This document shows positions 62,823-64,000 of a DNA stretch of 64,000 nucleotides, one piece after another. Source of the DNA: Mycobacteroides immunogenum (GTDB lineage Bacteria; Actinomycetota; Actinomycetes; Mycobacteriales; Mycobacteriaceae); contig NZ_CP011530.1 in NCBI RefSeq assembly GCF_001605725.1, forward strand, positions 62,001 through 126,000, given 5' to 3'. The stretch's first letter is position 1. The number at the start of each line of letters is the position of its first letter. A program made the translations under genes and the position numbers. Under the pieces are notes generated by a model. That model searched no databases, was not told the DNA's origin, and was given only the letters and a program-made list of their open reading frames with translations.

Positions 62823-64000
62823 CCGGCTGCTCTCACGCCTAGCGCCTTGGCAGCGTGTCGCTCTGGCGATGTTCGGAATTGCCTGGGGTGGTAACGAATT
62901 CACTCCACTGCTGGTGATGTACCGGCAGGCGGGGCAGTCCGCGGCCTCGGTCGATACGCTGCTGTTCGCGTACGTGCTGGGCATCATCCCCGCCCTTTTC
63001 CTGGGTGGACCGCTCTCGGATCGTTACGGCCGTCGCGCGGTGATGCTGCCCGCACCGTTTGTCTCGATGCTGGGTTCTCTGGTGCTCGCACTCGGTGCAC
63101 AACATTTCGCACTGCTGTTCACCGGCCGCGTGTTCTCCGGTGTCGCGCTGGGCCTGGCGATGGCCGCGGGGAGCTCGTGGGTCAAGGAGCTTTCGGCGCC
63201 GCCGTTCGACCGCCCAGGTGCCGGGGCGCGGCGCGGGGCGATGAGCCTGACGGCAGGATTCGCACTGGGCGCCGCCGTGGCGGGTGCCTTGGCGCAGTGG
63301 GGTCCCTGGCCGCAGCACCTGGCCTTCTTTGTCAACATCGCGATCACGATTCCCGGTGCGATGCTGGCGCTTTCGGTTCCAGAATCGGCTGCCGAGCGCG
63401 CCCCGGGCCGTCTGATCGATGACCTCAAGATTCCGGCAGCGCGCCGCCGGCGCTTCCTGTTTGTGGTGATGCCGTTGGCGCCGTGGGTGTTCGGCTCGGC
63501 GGCGGTGGCCTATGCGGTGCTGCCGACGCTCATCGCCCCGACACTTCCGGGCGACCGCATCGCCTTTTCCGCGCTGTGCTGCCTGGTGTGCCTGGGCTGC
63601 GGCTTCACCGCCCAGATGCTGGCGCCCAGGCTCGACCGGGCGGGCACCGCCCGGCTGGGCATCATCGGGTTGGGGCTGGTTGCCGCAGGTATGGCACTGG
63701 CCGCGCTCGCCGCACACCAGCTCACCATCCCGCTGGTTCTGATCGCCGCCCTGGTGCTGGGCGCCGGCTACGGCACGGCACTGGTCAGTGGCCTGCAAGA
63801 GGTCAACCGGATTGCCGGGCCGACGGACCTGGCCGGACTCACCGCCGTCTTCTACGGACTGACCTACCTGGGCTTCGGGGTGCCGATGATGTTGACGATG
63901 CTCGGCGACGCATCGCCGGTGCTCACGCATCCGGTGCTGCTGTGCGGTGGCGCACTCTTGGCCACGGTCTGCTTGGTGGTGCTGATGCTCAACTCACGGA
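62815..64000 (+). CDS. MFS transporter (3' end beyond window)
   Basis: At least 395 residues from a TTG at 62815 overlapping the GntR stop; no other start fits before the first helix. Multiple helices, with the MFS signature between helices 2 and 3 (GGPLSDRYGRRAVM) and motif GRVFSGVALGLAMA. No stop before the window end. Drug or metabolite efflux controlled by the upstream GntR is likely. Confidence 0.85.
   Translation, partial: MTSRLLSRLAPWQRVALAMFGIAWGGNEFTPLLVMYRQAGQSAASVDTLLFAYVLGIIPALFLGGPLSDRYGRRAVMLPAPFVSMLGSLVLALGAQHFALLFTGRVFSGVALGLAMAAGSSWVKELSAPPFDRPGAGARRGAMSLTAGFALGAAVAGALAQWGPWPQHLAFFVNIAITIPGAMLALSVPESAAERAPGRLIDDLKIPAARRRRFLFVVMPLAPWVFGSAAVAYAVLPTLIAPTLPGDRIAFSALCCLVCLGCGFTAQMLAPRLDRAGTARLGIIGLGLVAAGMALAALAAHQLTIPLVLIAALVLGAGYGTALVSGLQEVNRIAGPTDLAGLTAVFYGLTYLGFGVPMMLTMLGDASPVLTHPVLLCGGALLATVCLVVLMLNSR

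Overview
The window is a high-GC actinobacterial chromosome segment that reads as a rapidly growing mycobacterium of the Mycobacteroides abscessus/chelonae group. Pointers are PstP-FhaB-FhaA upstream of a tRNA-Leu, MmpS/MmpL, a PE-PPE-EsxG-EsxH cassette, mycothione reductase, HrpA and cyanase. No database search was possible; the species call is an inference from gene content and order.

Layout. (1) 1-2416: minus-strand signalling genes pstP (cut by the window edge), fhaB and fhaA. (2) 2674-2756: an intact tRNA-Leu(CAG). Its 3' end (2733-2757) is repeated exactly at 24851-24875. These are attL and attR of a 22.1-kb integrated element. (3) 2733-24875: the element. It has a tyrosine integrase and an excisionase-like HTH protein at the right end, a toprim/SF3 primase-helicase with a small HTH protein, a DUF2637-like membrane protein, an FtsK/TraB-type DNA translocase heading a long operon of overlapping genes (RuvC-like protein, membrane and secreted proteins, a lipoprotein, a large Pro/Ser/Thr-rich protein), two DNA adenine methyltransferases of different families, a serine resolvase, a HEPN-like cargo gene, and an EspC-like/amidase pair that looks like type VII secretion cargo. 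There are no capsid, portal, terminase or tail genes, so it is best read as an actinomycete integrative and conjugative element (AICE-like), not a prophage. Two intergenic regions carry a 12-bp repeat (consensus TCTTACGGAGCN, six units in exact register at 11205-11276) and a third structure is a 32-bp perfect inverted repeat (15700-15731/15845-15876). These are candidates for replication or transfer control sites.

(4) 25179-29119: a large multi-spanning membrane protein with a Gln-rich region and a small secreted protein. (5) 29203-33927: TetR, divergent MmpS-MmpL and two small downstream ORFs, with two palindromic operators. (6) 34024-36269: a DUF1190-like, ATP-grasp, DUF350 module. (7) 36301-39629: a flavin monooxygenase with a partner protein and a divergent TetR. 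(8) 40063-42546: PE-PPE-EsxG-EsxH cassette with an IdeR-like box upstream and no secretion-machine genes. (9) 42620-46009: nucleoside deaminase, cyanase, CynR-like LysR and a cytosine-deaminase-like amidohydrolase, a small nitrogen/cyanate cluster. (10) 45993-55837: HrpA helicase, an atypical SDR, a ParA/MinD-like ATPase, a secreted protein, a two-component system and mycothione reductase. (11) 55834-64000: epimerase-like protein, beta-lactamase-fold serine hydrolase, long-chain acyl-CoA dehydrogenase, subclass B3-like metallo-beta-lactamase lipoprotein, AraC regulator with a divergent sterol-desaturase-family enzyme, GntR regulator and an MFS transporter that runs off the window.

The most unusual part is the element. 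It pairs an FtsK-type double-stranded DNA transfer engine with proteins that look like ESX (type VII) export substrates, including a putative cell-wall amidase, while encoding no ESX machine of its own.
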